NCBI GenBank assembly: GCA_905197955.1
Contig: CAJKAR010000014.1
Location: 28,745 to 92,744 of the forward strand
Source: an uncultured Lentisphaeria bacterium
GTDB lineage: Bacteria > Verrucomicrobiota > Lentisphaeria > Victivallales > UBA1829
DNA: 64,000 bases
Direction: 5' to 3'
Shown here: positions 32,289-41,639 of the stretch, piece after piece
Numbering within the stretch: position 1 is the first letter of the stretch
Layout of the letters: every line of letters begins with the position of its first letter
The notes under the pieces: model-generated
Told to the model about the DNA's origin: nothing
The model's database searches: none
The model's input: the letters and a program-made list of their open reading frames with translations, nothing else
Translations under genes and position numbers: made by a program

Positions 32289-33200
32289 ATGAAAATCATT
32301 TCAACACTTCTCGGATTGGGACTCTCCCTGCTGCCGATGCTGCTTCCGGGGGCGGAGGGGAAAGAAGGGCCGCTGGTTCGGTTCGGCATTGTCAGCGATG
32401 TGCACTATGCCGCCTATCAGTCGCCGCAGAAACATCCCAATTACCGGGCCTCTTTGCAGAAGATGCAGGAGTTCGTAAAAAACATGAATCGGGAAAAGGT
32501 TAACTTTGTGGTGGAACTCGGCGATTACGTCGGTCGCGGTGGGCCCAGTCGGGAGATGGTGCTGGAGTGGCTCAGAACGGTCGAAGCCGAATACGGCCGG
32601 TTTCAGGGGCCCCGCTATCACGTCCTGGGAAACCACGACATGGCTCCGCTGGATAAGGAGACTTATCTGAATCAGGTGGAAAATACCGGGATACCCTATG
32701 GGCTCAGTTATTATCACTTTTACTTCGGGGGGATTCAGTTCATTGTGCTTGATACCGACTACCGCAGAGACGGCACCTCCTACGGCGACGGCCGTCCCTG
32801 GAAAGAGACCTTCATCCCCGCGGAACAGCTTTCCTGGCTGAAACGCACTCTGGCATCCCATTCCGGCAAGAGCATTGTCTTCATGCACCAGCCGCTCTAC
32901 GATGATGGCGCCGACGGAAATGTCGAAAACAGCCGCGAGGTCAGAAAAGTCCTTGAAGAATCCGGAAAAGTTCTCGCAGTCATCAACGGTCATTATCACG
33001 AAGGCGTCGGGAAACGGATCAATGGCATTTACTACTACAATATGAGATCCATGCTGAATGTTCCGTCGGAAAATTCCTATGCCCTCATGGAGGTCCTGCC
33101 GGATTACAGCATCCGGATCCGCGGTTACGGGAAAATCCGCAGCGGCGTGCTCTCCCCGGATGTCGCAACCCCGGACAAAAACGCTCTTTCCCGGAAGTGA
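32289..33200 (+). CDS. Secreted metallophosphoesterase
   Basis: 303 residues with signal peptide (MKIISTLLGLGLSLLPMLLPGA). The calcineurin-like metal-binding motifs are all present: IVSDVHY (DxH), VVELGDYVG (GD), HVLGNHDM (GNHD), VFMHQPLY (H) and VINGHYHEG (GHxH). It is probably a cyclic nucleotide-, phospholipid- or sugar-phosphate phosphodiesterase outside the cytoplasm, releasing phosphate from the transported substrate. It lies 22 bases after the permease in the same operon. Confidence 0.85.
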   Translation: MKIISTLLGLGLSLLPMLLPGAEGKEGPLVRFGIVSDVHYAAYQSPQKHPNYRASLQKMQEFVKNMNREKVNFVVELGDYVGRGGPSREMVLEWLRTVEAEYGRFQGPRYHVLGNHDMAPLDKETYLNQVENTGIPYGLSYYHFYFGGIQFIVLDTDYRRDGTSYGDGRPWKETFIPAEQLSWLKRTLASHSGKSIVFMHQPLYDDGADGNVENSREVRKVLEESGKVLAVINGHYHEGVGKRINGIYYYNMRSMLNVPSENSYALMEVLPDYSIRIRGYGKIRSGVLSPDVATPDKNALSRK

Positions 33201-33226
33201 ATTCCGATGCGTTTTTCAAGGAAAAG

Positions 33227-33255
33227 TTGATTTTTAAGCAATAAAAGATTATAAT
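33227..33255 (+). promoter_or_regulatory. Promoter of the LacI/MBL pair
   Basis: TTGATT (33227-33232) and TATAAT (33250-33255) with a 17-base spacer, just before the GAGGAG site and the GTG start at 33280. Confidence 0.7.
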
Positions 33256-33279
33256 AAGAAATACGAGGAGCGGCGCGGA

Positions 33280-34311
33280 GTGAGATTTCTTCTCTGCGCG
33301 GCATGTCAGATGATGAGCAAATTCAGCAACGGAATGACTATGGCAACCACATTACGGGATATCGCGGAACACTGCGGAGTTGCGATTTCCACGGTTTCCC
33401 GTGCTCTGCGGAATGACGAACTGGTGACCTCCAGCACGCGTCAGCGCATTACGGAAGCTGCCCGCCGAATGGGATATGAGCCCAATGTTGCGGCACGGAC
33501 CCTGGTGGGCAGTCGGACAAACACGGTCTGGTTTCTGGTCAGCGATCTGATGAATCTTTATCAGCAGACGATCGGAGAATACAGCAGCCGCTTTCTGGCT
33601 GCGAACGGATTCGATGTTTCCGTGGTTTCCTACCATAATTCGCCGGAGCGGTATGTAAAACTGCTTCAGCGTCTCTGCTGCGGAGTCACCGACGGCGCCA
33701 TTGTTGTTTCCGCTTCCCATCAGGGGGAAAAAGAGCTTCGGCTTCTGGAAGAGAAAAATTTTCCTCTGGTTTTTGCGGACCGCTGCCTGGAAACCGCCTC
33801 TCAGCCGACCGTGACCACGGATAATATCCACGGAACCGGTATTCTGCTGGAGAAAATGCTTCAGCAGGGATGCCGGAAGTTTGTTCTCCTCTTTACCGAC
33901 CGGAACAGTGTGGAGCGGACGCGCCTGCGCGGAGCTGTGGAGTATCTCGGACGCCTTGGGGTGCCGTTCATTCTCGGTGACCGGTTCGATCCATCGTTCT
34001 TTGGTGAAAAAGAGGGGATCGGAATTCTGGGAACCTGGCAGTCTGATCTGCAAAAATTTGTCCGGAGGAATCCGCCGCCGGAATCCTGTTCCTGCATCTA
34101 TGGCGTATTCGACACATGGTTCGGAGATCCTTATCCTGCGCGCCAGGTGTTTGTGTGCAAACAGGATTTCAAGAAAATTGCAGAACAGTCGGCCGATCTG
34201 CTGCTGAAGCTTCTGAGAGGCGAGACGGTTCCGGATTCTCTGTATCTGGTTCCGCCTCTGGAATGCCAGTTGCTCCACTCCTCGTTTCAGTCTGTCAAGG
34301 AGCAGAAATGA
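33280..34311 (+). CDS. LacI-family transcriptional regulator, cassette D
   Basis: 343 residues from GTG 33280, which has GAGGAG at 33265-33270. The ATGs at 33334 and 33340 would begin closer to the helix-turn-helix but have poor ribosome sites; the first ~20 residues are therefore uncertain. TLRDIAEHCGVAISTVSRALRNDELVTSSTRQRITEAARRMGYEPNVAARTL is a classic LacI DNA-binding and hinge region. The effector domain is PBP1-like (TVWFLVSDLMN, DGAIVVSASHQ, VFADRCLE, EQSADLLLKLLRGE). It probably binds the operator at 26730-26745 in response to the transported sugar. Its stop overlaps the next start (ATGA). Confidence 0.9.
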   Translation: MRFLLCAACQMMSKFSNGMTMATTLRDIAEHCGVAISTVSRALRNDELVTSSTRQRITEAARRMGYEPNVAARTLVGSRTNTVWFLVSDLMNLYQQTIGEYSSRFLAANGFDVSVVSYHNSPERYVKLLQRLCCGVTDGAIVVSASHQGEKELRLLEEKNFPLVFADRCLETASQPTVTTDNIHGTGILLEKMLQQGCRKFVLLFTDRNSVERTRLRGAVEYLGRLGVPFILGDRFDPSFFGEKEGIGILGTWQSDLQKFVRRNPPPESCSCIYGVFDTWFGDPYPARQVFVCKQDFKKIAEQSADLLLKLLRGETVPDSLYLVPPLECQLLHSSFQSVKEQK

Positions 34312-35243
34312 TTCTTTCCGATTCTACCCCGTCGGATTCCGTTTGCGATGGAGATCAGGCAGTCCGTAGCCAGCAGAAAACCACTTTGTTTCAGCTGGAG
34401 CTGGATTACCGGAACATCAACTGCGGAATGTCTTATGTCATCCAGATGCGCAACGGAGAGTTTTTTCTCATCGACGGCGGCTATTTTACCGATGGCGAGG
34501 AAGAGCGGCTTTACCGTTTCCTTTCCGCCCGGGCTCCCGATGGAGATATCCGTATTGCCGGCTGGTTTTTCTCTCATGCGCATCAGGATCATATCGGGAA
34601 CTTCATCAATTTCATCTCCCGGTACCGCGAGAGCGTAACGATCGGTTGTTTTCTGTACAGGATACAGCCGGTTGATTATTCCTGTATTCGCGGGGACTGG
34701 AAGAGCTGCGATGAGGCTACGGTCAGGGAATTCCATCGCATTCTGGATGGTTATGTGCCCGATGTCCCGCGGAAAATTCTGAAGACCGGAGATCGGTTTT
34801 CCTTTCATGAACTGGAGTTCGAAGTTCTGTTCACTTATCCGGACCTCCGGTCGGGAGGAGCAACTTTCAACGATCATTCCACGATTTTGAGAATGACGAT
34901 CGAAGGGCAGCGGATTCTCTGGCTGGGCGATATTGGGACTGCGGGCAGCAGAAGTCTGCTGCGTCTGCCGGAGGAGAAACTCCGTTGTGATATTGTGCAG
35001 GTAGCTCATCATGGCTACAACGGGGCCTCTCTCGAACTATACAGAAAATTGAATGCCAGTGTTGCATTGTGGCCGACTCCCTCTTACAGTATGTCTGCCA
35101 ACGCAAATTCACCTGTCAACGATTTTCTGCTGAACGGTTCCGGCATTCGGGAGCACATCGTCGGCGGCGAGGGAACGGTGGAAATGACATTGCCGTATGT
35201 ACCCTGTACGGCCCGCCGTGAGCTCCCGCAGTTTGTTTCCTGA
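34308..35243 (+). CDS. MBL-fold metallohydrolase (ComEC-hydrolase-like)
   Basis: 311 residues from ATG 34308, overlapping the LacI stop and preceded by AAGGAG. The metallo-beta-lactamase motif is FFSHAHQDHIGN, with FFLIDGGYFTDG before it, NDHSTILRMTIEGQRILWLGDIG and VQVAHHGYNGAS after it. These match the soluble ComEC/Rec2-like hydrolase group, which act on nucleic acids or phosphodiesters in some cases. No signal peptide or membrane segments are seen. Its co-translation with a sugar regulator and closeness to a phosphoesterase suggest a role in the same pathway, but the substrate is unknown. Confidence 0.8.
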   Translation: MILSDSTPSDSVCDGDQAVRSQQKTTLFQLELDYRNINCGMSYVIQMRNGEFFLIDGGYFTDGEEERLYRFLSARAPDGDIRIAGWFFSHAHQDHIGNFINFISRYRESVTIGCFLYRIQPVDYSCIRGDWKSCDEATVREFHRILDGYVPDVPRKILKTGDRFSFHELEFEVLFTYPDLRSGGATFNDHSTILRMTIEGQRILWLGDIGTAGSRSLLRLPEEKLRCDIVQVAHHGYNGASLELYRKLNASVALWPTPSYSMSANANSPVNDFLLNGSGIREHIVGGEGTVEMTLPYVPCTARRELPQFVS

Positions 35244-35394
35244 TCCGGCAGACAAGGGATAAACGGGAAAAATACCGGGTCTTCTGTTTGCTTGCAGTTC
35301 CTCTTCCGTTTGGAATTCTGCTTGGGAAAAGACCCGGAGACATGACGGATCCATGACCCATTGGAGCCGATTTGTGCCGTTCGGGGAAAGGGTC

Positions 35395-35421
35395 CTCCGG
35401 AGAGACGGTCCCACTCCGGAG
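35395..35421. terminator. Possible bidirectional terminator between converging genes
   Basis: CTCCGGAG at 35395-35402 and again at 35414-35421 can pair across an 11-base loop, between the ends of the MBL gene (+) and the GH-A gene (-). T-rich sequence after it is modest. Confidence 0.4.
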
Positions 35422-35443
35422 ATTTTCCTGCTGTTTCGGAATG

Positions 35444-38332
35444 CTATTTTGCCGGAGCCAGCATCAGCAGTGGCGATTCCCGAGTCATCCGTTCCGCGGG
35501 ATGGGTGCCTTCCTTTCCCATGAAGGAGAGCTGGGATTCGCGGATTCCTGCATCGTTGTCATTCGCGAGGAGATTGAAATAGACGCCTTTTTGCCGCAGC
35601 TCCTCCAGGCTGCTTCCAAACAGGGAAAGCGGGAGAAGCAGATGAAAATAATGTGCGTTTTTCGATTGTCTGCCGTGGACACGAATTCCATTCAGAGCTT
35701 TTGCAAGATCCATTCCATCCGGACCCTTCCAGATGTGTTTCAGGAATTTTCCGTCTTCTGTCATGGCAATTCCGAGTTCCCAGTAGTCTTTCTGTCCGGG
35801 GAACTGGAGCACGAGTTGAATCGAATCGCCTTTCCAGAGTTCTTCCGCGGAAAAATGCTGAACATGGATATCATCGTATAAGCTGATCTGGAAGTGGAGG
35901 AGATCTCTGCCAGCCGTTGCCCCGAAATCGACGGCACAGTCTCTGGAATCATTCCAGAAGAGTTTTCCGTATTCCGGCGTATCCGGGAGCATGCGTCTCA
36001 CCTGAGAAATGTGACGGAGACTTCCGATTCGGGTCATTTTCCCGTATTGGATATAGTAAATCCGGCTGAGAGGAAACTCAATCGGTTCGCCTACTTTCAC
36101 GCCGTTCTGAAGAATCCGGACCTTGAACGTGCTCGACTGCTCCGGACGGAATTCTCTGGAAGCCTGGATCGGAATGCGGAATTCTCCGTTTTTTCCTTTG
36201 ATTGCCGGCGAAGCGGAAAGGTGTTTTCCGGGAATAGCTTCCAGAACAACGTTTCCGGATAATTCGCAATGGAAGACGAATTCTTTTTTCTCTCCTGGTC
36301 TGATCCGCAGCGGTTCTGTCGCCGCCAGCACTTCCCGCGGAGCTTTCAGTGCGGCATTGGCCGGAGAAAGACGAAGGGTCTGTCCATTCGAGTCGAGGAG
36401 AATCCGGAAGCGTCCCTCTTCCGGGTGGATTTTTGTGACATTTCCGAAAAGGTCGATCAGTTCAATGCTTTCTGCATTGCTTTCAAACTGTACAAGTGTT
36501 TTCTGCTGATCTCTTTTTTCCAGCCATACGGCGTAAAGTGCGGAATCCGGCGATTCAAATCGCGCGGCAAAACAGTTTTTCCACGACGATTCCTGACGGA
36601 GAAAGACGGCATTTCCATACAAAGCGGAAAGCATGTGGAAGGTCACGAATCCCGCCCGTGGATTCAGATCGTGCTCCAGCAGGCCGAAGTTGTGTTCTCT
36701 GTTCCCTGGATCAAAACCGCAGTTGCGCAGATTGTACCAGTGGAACAGTTTCAATCCGGCAACCCGGCTGCGGATCACTTTTTGAAAGAGTGTGACAAGC
36801 TGTTGATGGTCATTGGTGGTTCCTTCTCCGGTTTCCTCGGTGCAGAGCGGCTGTTTCAGTTTTTGCGAGTCCAGAAACCGGCGCATGTTAGCAAGATTTT
36901 CCGTAATTCTGCTGGTGGGCATATAGAGATGAGTGGAAATGAGATCGGCGGATTCCGGAGCCGTTTTTCCCATTTGTTCGAGGACCTCCCGGCTGTATGG
37001 TGTAAACAGATGAGAGAATCCGCCGGCGATGACCGTATAATCCGGATTGACGGATTTCAGAATCCGGTATGCACTCGTCTGCAGTTTCAGGTATTCTTCC
37101 GGAGCAAAATCGGAGAAGTGAGCGATATCCGGTTCATTCCAGACACAGAATTTGCTGATTTTCCCATTGTAGTGCGATGCAAAGCGGCGAATCCATTCTT
37201 CAAACAGTTCCAGTTTCGGCAGATGCAGAGCCGCCTTTGAGTTCGTCCGATGATATCCTGTTGCTTCCGCATATTTCGGCGTTGCTCCGAGCAGGGCAAG
37301 AACGCCGATTCCTCTGGCGTTCAACTGATTGACCAGCCAGTCGGTCCGCTGAAAATCCCAGATATCGCGCTTCGGATTGATCTGGGGCCAGAGCCAGCTC
37401 AGACGGATCTCCTCCGCTCCGCAGAACGAGAGATATTCCAGCATTTTTTCAAGATCGCTTCTGCTGTATCTCTGAAAATGTTCGCAGAACCCGAGTGGAA
37501 ACCGTTTTCCTGCGGACTTCTCTTTCCGCTGGAAGGTTCTGATGACGGCCATCCGTTCCCGGTAGGCACGAGTTTTGCCTTCTTCTGTGATGATGCAGCG
37601 GAGGGTGTAGACATCCTGAAGTTCCGGCCGCTTCAACGGAAAACACTTCTTCTCTCCGGGGCCGAGAACAAGATGCATTTTTCCGGACCCCGTCTCTTTT
37701 CCCGCACTGTTTGTGAGGCTGTAGGCGAGCGAAAGTTCTGCTCGTTTTCCGCCGTGGTTTTTGACTTCCAGTTCCGGAATTGTTTTCCGGTTCAGGTCCA
37801 GAACCGGAATCCGATGCCCTGTTTTCAGTCCGGGCATGACTCCGTGTTCAAAAAAGTTGAGGGAATGAAGATTCAGCGTTGATTTTTCTCCTTGTATTTC
37901 CAGCATCATGACTCGGAGCGGCTGTTCCGGGATTGCCTGTTCCGCTTTTCTATTCCGGATGCCGGGATATGCCTGCGCGGAATCAATGATGGCCGAAATG
38001 CGGATACGTCCGTTCTCTCTGGAGGACTCTTTCAGGAGGAATCGGAAAGAACGTCCGTTCCGGTCATGGATCACTGCGGAAAACGCAGGCACTTTGCTAT
38101 AAGGAGTAATTCCACTGATGTCCAATCCTATTTCCCCTTTATGAAACTGTGGCAGAAATATCCCGCATGAAGGGAAGCGGATTTGTTCCTTTTTCTGGGA
38201 TTTCAGCTGGATTTTCCCGTTGCGGACGTGCGTGATCGTTTCCAGCGGGTCGGAAAAATCGACCAGGGGCTGCCCCTGGCAGAAGAGCGTGAAGGTCAGA
38301 AGAAGAGTAAGCAGAATGTTCTGTCTGCACAT
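35444..38332 (-). CDS. Secreted GH-A clan glycosidase with CBM9-like C-terminus, cassette E
   Basis: 962 residues with signal peptide (NILLTLLLTFTLFCQG). The order is a beta-rich N-terminal domain, a TIM barrel, an immunoglobulin-like segment and a CBM9-like tail. Candidate acid/base E400 is in FCVWNEPDIAHF, candidate nucleophile E499 or E500 in CTEETGEG. The tail has LLHFQISLYDDIHVQHF and NLLANDNDAGIRES. It is a paralogue of the cassette B protein (15334-18276), sharing WNEPDI, LYEVW/FCVWN spacing and the closing NDNDGxIRES motif. Last gene of the minus-strand operon after a prepilin-like protein. Substrate unknown. Confidence 0.85.
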   Translation of the reverse strand: MCRQNILLTLLLTFTLFCQGQPLVDFSDPLETITHVRNGKIQLKSQKKEQIRFPSCGIFLPQFHKGEIGLDISGITPYSKVPAFSAVIHDRNGRSFRFLLKESSRENGRIRISAIIDSAQAYPGIRNRKAEQAIPEQPLRVMMLEIQGEKSTLNLHSLNFFEHGVMPGLKTGHRIPVLDLNRKTIPELEVKNHGGKRAELSLAYSLTNSAGKETGSGKMHLVLGPGEKKCFPLKRPELQDVYTLRCIITEEGKTRAYRERMAVIRTFQRKEKSAGKRFPLGFCEHFQRYSRSDLEKMLEYLSFCGAEEIRLSWLWPQINPKRDIWDFQRTDWLVNQLNARGIGVLALLGATPKYAEATGYHRTNSKAALHLPKLELFEEWIRRFASHYNGKISKFCVWNEPDIAHFSDFAPEEYLKLQTSAYRILKSVNPDYTVIAGGFSHLFTPYSREVLEQMGKTAPESADLISTHLYMPTSRITENLANMRRFLDSQKLKQPLCTEETGEGTTNDHQQLVTLFQKVIRSRVAGLKLFHWYNLRNCGFDPGNREHNFGLLEHDLNPRAGFVTFHMLSALYGNAVFLRQESSWKNCFAARFESPDSALYAVWLEKRDQQKTLVQFESNAESIELIDLFGNVTKIHPEEGRFRILLDSNGQTLRLSPANAALKAPREVLAATEPLRIRPGEKKEFVFHCELSGNVVLEAIPGKHLSASPAIKGKNGEFRIPIQASREFRPEQSSTFKVRILQNGVKVGEPIEFPLSRIYYIQYGKMTRIGSLRHISQVRRMLPDTPEYGKLFWNDSRDCAVDFGATAGRDLLHFQISLYDDIHVQHFSAEELWKGDSIQLVLQFPGQKDYWELGIAMTEDGKFLKHIWKGPDGMDLAKALNGIRVHGRQSKNAHYFHLLLPLSLFGSSLEELRQKGVYFNLLANDNDAGIRESQLSFMGKEGTHPAERMTRESPLLMLAPAK

Positions 38333-38355
38333 GATGACGTGTGTCTCCTTGAAAA

Positions 38356-39111
38356 TTAGAATGGATTGATCTTATCCAGACTTTCTGAAACCAGAAAGAG
38401 CAGGCGGGTGGGCCAGGGATAGAGCTGACTCCGGTTCAGCGCACTGACATGGCCGTCGAGAAATGCGATGCTGGCACAGTTCATGTGCCCGAGAAAAATA
38501 CCGGCGGTTCCGCTTTCCGCAAAGTTGGAAAGTTCAAACTGATAACATCCGATTCCCTGGTATGTGCTGGCTTTGGAAAAAACGGTATCGGCAAGAACCG
38601 CCAGCTTGCCGGGTTGTTTTACCTGTTTTGTCGTGAATCCCCAGCAGACATCCGGGAGATTGAAGTAGAAATTGTTTCCGAAATAGGGTTCTCTTCCCGC
38701 TGCGTTTCTGTAATTGCCCATGCCGTAGCAATAACGGTAGATTTCCGATTTTATATCGGTTCCTGTATAGGGCTTTGTGCTCGGACAGATGGCGTTTTTC
38801 CGGTCCAGATATTTGTCCTGCATGATTTTGACCCAGGAAGCTCCCTTTTTTTTGTCAAACAGAATAATCTGTCCATCGTTGTCGGCATCATAGAAGAGAC
38901 AGCTCTGCATGGTTTGTCTCAATCCGGAAAGGCACTGTATTCCCACCCCCTTCTGACGGGCTTTATTCAGTGCCGGAAGCAGAAGTGCCGCAAGAATTGC
39001 AATAATTGCAATAACGACAAGAAGTTCTATTAATGTAAAATGACTGCCGGTGATTCCGCGCTGCTTCTCCTGCCTTTTGCGCTCTGAGATTGTTTTTGAT
39101 GTGATCTGCAT
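38356..39111 (-). CDS. Prepilin-like protein, cassette E
   Basis: 251 residues from ATG 39111, chosen because AGGAGGA precedes it at good spacing; an upstream in-frame start would run into the regulator gene region. The leader is 24 residues (MQITSKTISERKRQEKQRGI to GSH), then FTLIELLVVIAIIAILAALLLPALNKARQKG. His stands at -1. The C-terminal H-MNCASIAFL-DGH is an exact H-x9-DG motif. Located 23 bases upstream of the GH-A gene. Confidence 0.9.
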   Translation of the reverse strand: MQITSKTISERKRQEKQRGITGSHFTLIELLVVIAIIAILAALLLPALNKARQKGVGIQCLSGLRQTMQSCLFYDADNDGQIILFDKKKGASWVKIMQDKYLDRKNAICPSTKPYTGTDIKSEIYRYCYGMGNYRNAAGREPYFGNNFYFNLPDVCWGFTTKQVKQPGKLAVLADTVFSKASTYQGIGCYQFELSNFAESGTAGIFLGHMNCASIAFLDGHVSALNRSQLYPWPTRLLFLVSESLDKINPF

Positions 39112-39148
39112 AATGTTCCTCCTGTTGGAAATTTGAAAAGCAAATGGG

Positions 39149-40189
39149 TTAGATTCCGCATGTTTTGCCGGATGTTGTTTCTGAATCTGGCTTTGGCTGC
39201 GCATCTTTGATTTCGGATGGGAAAAGATAACGGGCCGGAGCTGTTTTATTTTCCGTCTTTCCGGTCAGGATATCCAGTACGGCTTCTCCCATTTTTTCGA
39301 ACGCCTGAACAACGGTGCCGACCGGATAGTAAAGTTGACGCGCCAGAGTATTGCCGAATCCGAAGATCCGGCAGGAATCGGGGATCCGGATTCCGAATCG
39401 CAGAGCGGTAATCAGAACCTGGGCGGCGCGGTTGTCGTCGAAACAGATGAATGCCGTCGGGCGTTCTTCTTCCGTGAGGTGGAACCAGGATTCCAGATCC
39501 GCAAAATGTTCCACGGGATCATGATGAGCGGAGATCCAGTGAGAATTGAGTTTCAGTCCGAATTCCTGGAGGCCGGCGGCGACGCCGTTGCAGCGTTCGA
39601 CACTGTAACGGATATCATCTTCCGGCTTGACGACTGCAATTCGGCGATGTCCTTCCGCGAAGAGTTTCCGGACGATTTCTCTTGTGGCCGCCTGGTCGTC
39701 GGAATAGACCAGCGGAAAATCATTCCGGCAACTGTCCTCGATATAGCAGAGAGCGATGTCGCGTGCTTTGCAGAAGTTTCCAATTTCCTCCTGAAGAAGC
39801 GGTGAAAAGGCAAAACAGGCGGCATAGCGGATATTGTACTTGATAAGTTCCTGCTGAACAAGTTCCAGATTGGACAGATTGCAGATTCGGACATTATATC
39901 CATGCTGTGCCGTTGCATTCAGAAGTCCGAGCAGGATTTCATTTGCCGCTGCGCCCCGGACTGCACTGTGACTGAATTCCAGCAGCAATGCAATTGTTTT
40001 GGAAAGTCCGGTCCGGATTTCCGCTGCAGCCTCGTTCCGGCTGTAACCGGATTCGATGACCGCTTGAAGAATTTTTGCCCGTGTTTCCGGTCGCAGAGCT
40101 TTTGCATGAGCGTGGTTGTTCAAGACCTGAGAGACCGCCGCTGTGCTGACTCCAGCTTTTTTTGCAATATCTGCAAGCGTTATGCGCAT
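39149..40189 (-). CDS. LacI-family transcriptional regulator, cassette E
   Basis: 346 residues. MRITLADIAKKAGVSTAAVSQVLNNHAHAKALRPETRAKILQAVIESGYSRNEAA is a LacI helix-turn-helix with hinge. The effector domain is PBP1-like (TIALLLEFSHSAVRG, FAFSPLLQEE, RRIAVVKPEDD, FICFDDNRAAQ, FGFGNTLARQLYYPVGTVVQ). The start overlaps the end of the upstream FAD oxidoreductase gene by 10 bases, so the regulator is the second gene of its operon rather than separately transcribed. AAAGGA precedes the ATG. Confidence 0.9.
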   Translation of the reverse strand: MRITLADIAKKAGVSTAAVSQVLNNHAHAKALRPETRAKILQAVIESGYSRNEAAAEIRTGLSKTIALLLEFSHSAVRGAAANEILLGLLNATAQHGYNVRICNLSNLELVQQELIKYNIRYAACFAFSPLLQEEIGNFCKARDIALCYIEDSCRNDFPLVYSDDQAATREIVRKLFAEGHRRIAVVKPEDDIRYSVERCNGVAAGLQEFGLKLNSHWISAHHDPVEHFADLESWFHLTEEERPTAFICFDDNRAAQVLITALRFGIRIPDSCRIFGFGNTLARQLYYPVGTVVQAFEKMGEAVLDILTGKTENKTAPARYLFPSEIKDAQPKPDSETTSGKTCGI

Positions 40190-41559
40190 GAAGAGGTCCT
40201 TTCCTTTTTCCGGTGGTTCGGCAGATAAGCGCCGATCTTGAGCAGAGCATCCTGAAGTTCCGATACCGGCAGTTCGCGGGGAGAAATCTTCCGTTCCGCA
40301 GCAAGCGCCGCCGCCATTCCTGCCGCCTGACCGGTGATGAAGCAGCCCGCCTGAACACGGAGAGACCCATGCATTCCGCGATCCGTACTGACACAGCGTC
40401 CGGCGGAAAGAACATTGTCCACTTTTTGCGGAAGCAGGATCCGATAGGGAATTCCATAACTTTCCCCGGGCGTTCGATAGTGATAATGTTCGAAGAGAGA
40501 GGTTCCGGGATCCGGCTCCGAATCCGCCGGCGGACGGGTCCCGTGCAGATCAATCGGATAAGCGTAACGTCCGATCTCATCCTCGAAAACGGCCCGGCGG
40601 ACAAAATCTTCCACTCCGAGCACATAGTCTCCGAGAATCCTGCGGGATTCCCGGATTCCGAGGGTCAGAGAGGTCCAGAGCATGTGCGCGTTTTCACATC
40701 CTGGGACATAGTTCCGATAGTATCGTTCGTATTCCAGAGCAAGTTTTCTTCCCTGGATCATGCCGCGGGTGACGGTGCGTTCGTCCCGTGCATCGATTCC
40801 GTAGACATGGCCGACATTCCCCCAGCCGGAATCCGCCACCGTGTGAAGGATTCCGGGCAATCCCGTATCGCGTTCGGAAAAGACTCCATCGTGATAGGCC
40901 TGCTTCAATGCTTTTCCATCGGTCCAGATCTCCTTGCGTGACCAGTCGATTCCGGACCAGAGGGAGCAGAGTGTCGCCGCCTGAGCCAATCCCTCCTCAT
41001 CGCCGAATTCCACGGGAGCTCCCGCCATGGCGGCAAGATCTCCATCGCCGGTGGCATCGATAAACACTCCGGCTTTGATTGCGAAAACTCCGCTTTTTGC
41101 CGCACAGATGGCATGTGTGACCCGGTTCCCTTCCATCTGCAAATCAATCAGAGAGGTATGGAATGTGAAATCCATGCCGGATTCTGCCGCCATTTCATCG
41201 TACACCCGTTTCAGGGATTCCGGATTGTAAATGAATCCGCCGATCTCAGAAGGATGACTGCCGTAACGCATCTCCGGCCCCGCTCCCCCTGAACGGAAAA
41301 GACGATCATAAACTTCTCTGCCGAATCCTCCGGCAAGAAAATGAATTCCATCGGTGGGCCGGCAGATGAATGGAATTCCAGCCGAGGTTCCCATGCCGCC
41401 GAAACCTCCAAGAGTTTCAACAAGAAATACTTTTGCTCCGGCTCGCGCCGCTGTGACGGCGGCGGCCATACCAGCCGGACCGCCGCCCGCGACAAAAACA
41501 TCCACAGAATCGCGAATCGGAAGTTGTCGGGTGTAGTCAAGTTTTTCCTGCATAGTCAT
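40180..41559 (-). CDS. FAD-dependent oxidoreductase (FAD_oxidored family)
   Basis: 459 residues. The dinucleotide-binding motif DVFVAGGGPAGMAAAVTAARAGAKVFLVE is at residues ~20-48. GGFGGMGTSAGIPFICRP and IDATGDGDLAAMAGAPVEFGDEEG are hallmarks of the FAD_oxidored (PF12831-type) group common in glycan-degrading PVC and Bacteroidota species. YGIPYRILLPQKVDNVLSAGRCVSTDR and HGSLRVQAGCFITGQAAGMAAALA close the domain. No signal peptide. Probably oxidises a sugar-derived alcohol or removes a group from an uncommon sugar. It heads the cassette E operon behind a TTGACT/TATAAT promoter. Confidence 0.85.
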   Translation of the reverse strand: MTMQEKLDYTRQLPIRDSVDVFVAGGGPAGMAAAVTAARAGAKVFLVETLGGFGGMGTSAGIPFICRPTDGIHFLAGGFGREVYDRLFRSGGAGPEMRYGSHPSEIGGFIYNPESLKRVYDEMAAESGMDFTFHTSLIDLQMEGNRVTHAICAAKSGVFAIKAGVFIDATGDGDLAAMAGAPVEFGDEEGLAQAATLCSLWSGIDWSRKEIWTDGKALKQAYHDGVFSERDTGLPGILHTVADSGWGNVGHVYGIDARDERTVTRGMIQGRKLALEYERYYRNYVPGCENAHMLWTSLTLGIRESRRILGDYVLGVEDFVRRAVFEDEIGRYAYPIDLHGTRPPADSEPDPGTSLFEHYHYRTPGESYGIPYRILLPQKVDNVLSAGRCVSTDRGMHGSLRVQAGCFITGQAAGMAAALAAERKISPRELPVSELQDALLKIGAYLPNHRKKERTSSCA

Positions 41560-41607
41560 AAGCCTCTGGCGTTTTTTTGAGTTAGTAAATCGTTTTATTA
41601 AAATTTA

Positions 41608-41635
41608 ATTATACAATAAAATCTTAAAAAGTCAA
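41608..41635 (-). promoter_or_regulatory. Promoter of cassette E operon
   Basis: TTGACT (41630-41635) and TATAAT (41608-41613) with a 16-base spacer on the minus strand, about 50 bases before the FAD oxidoreductase start. Confidence 0.75.
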
Positions 41636-41639
41636 GAGG

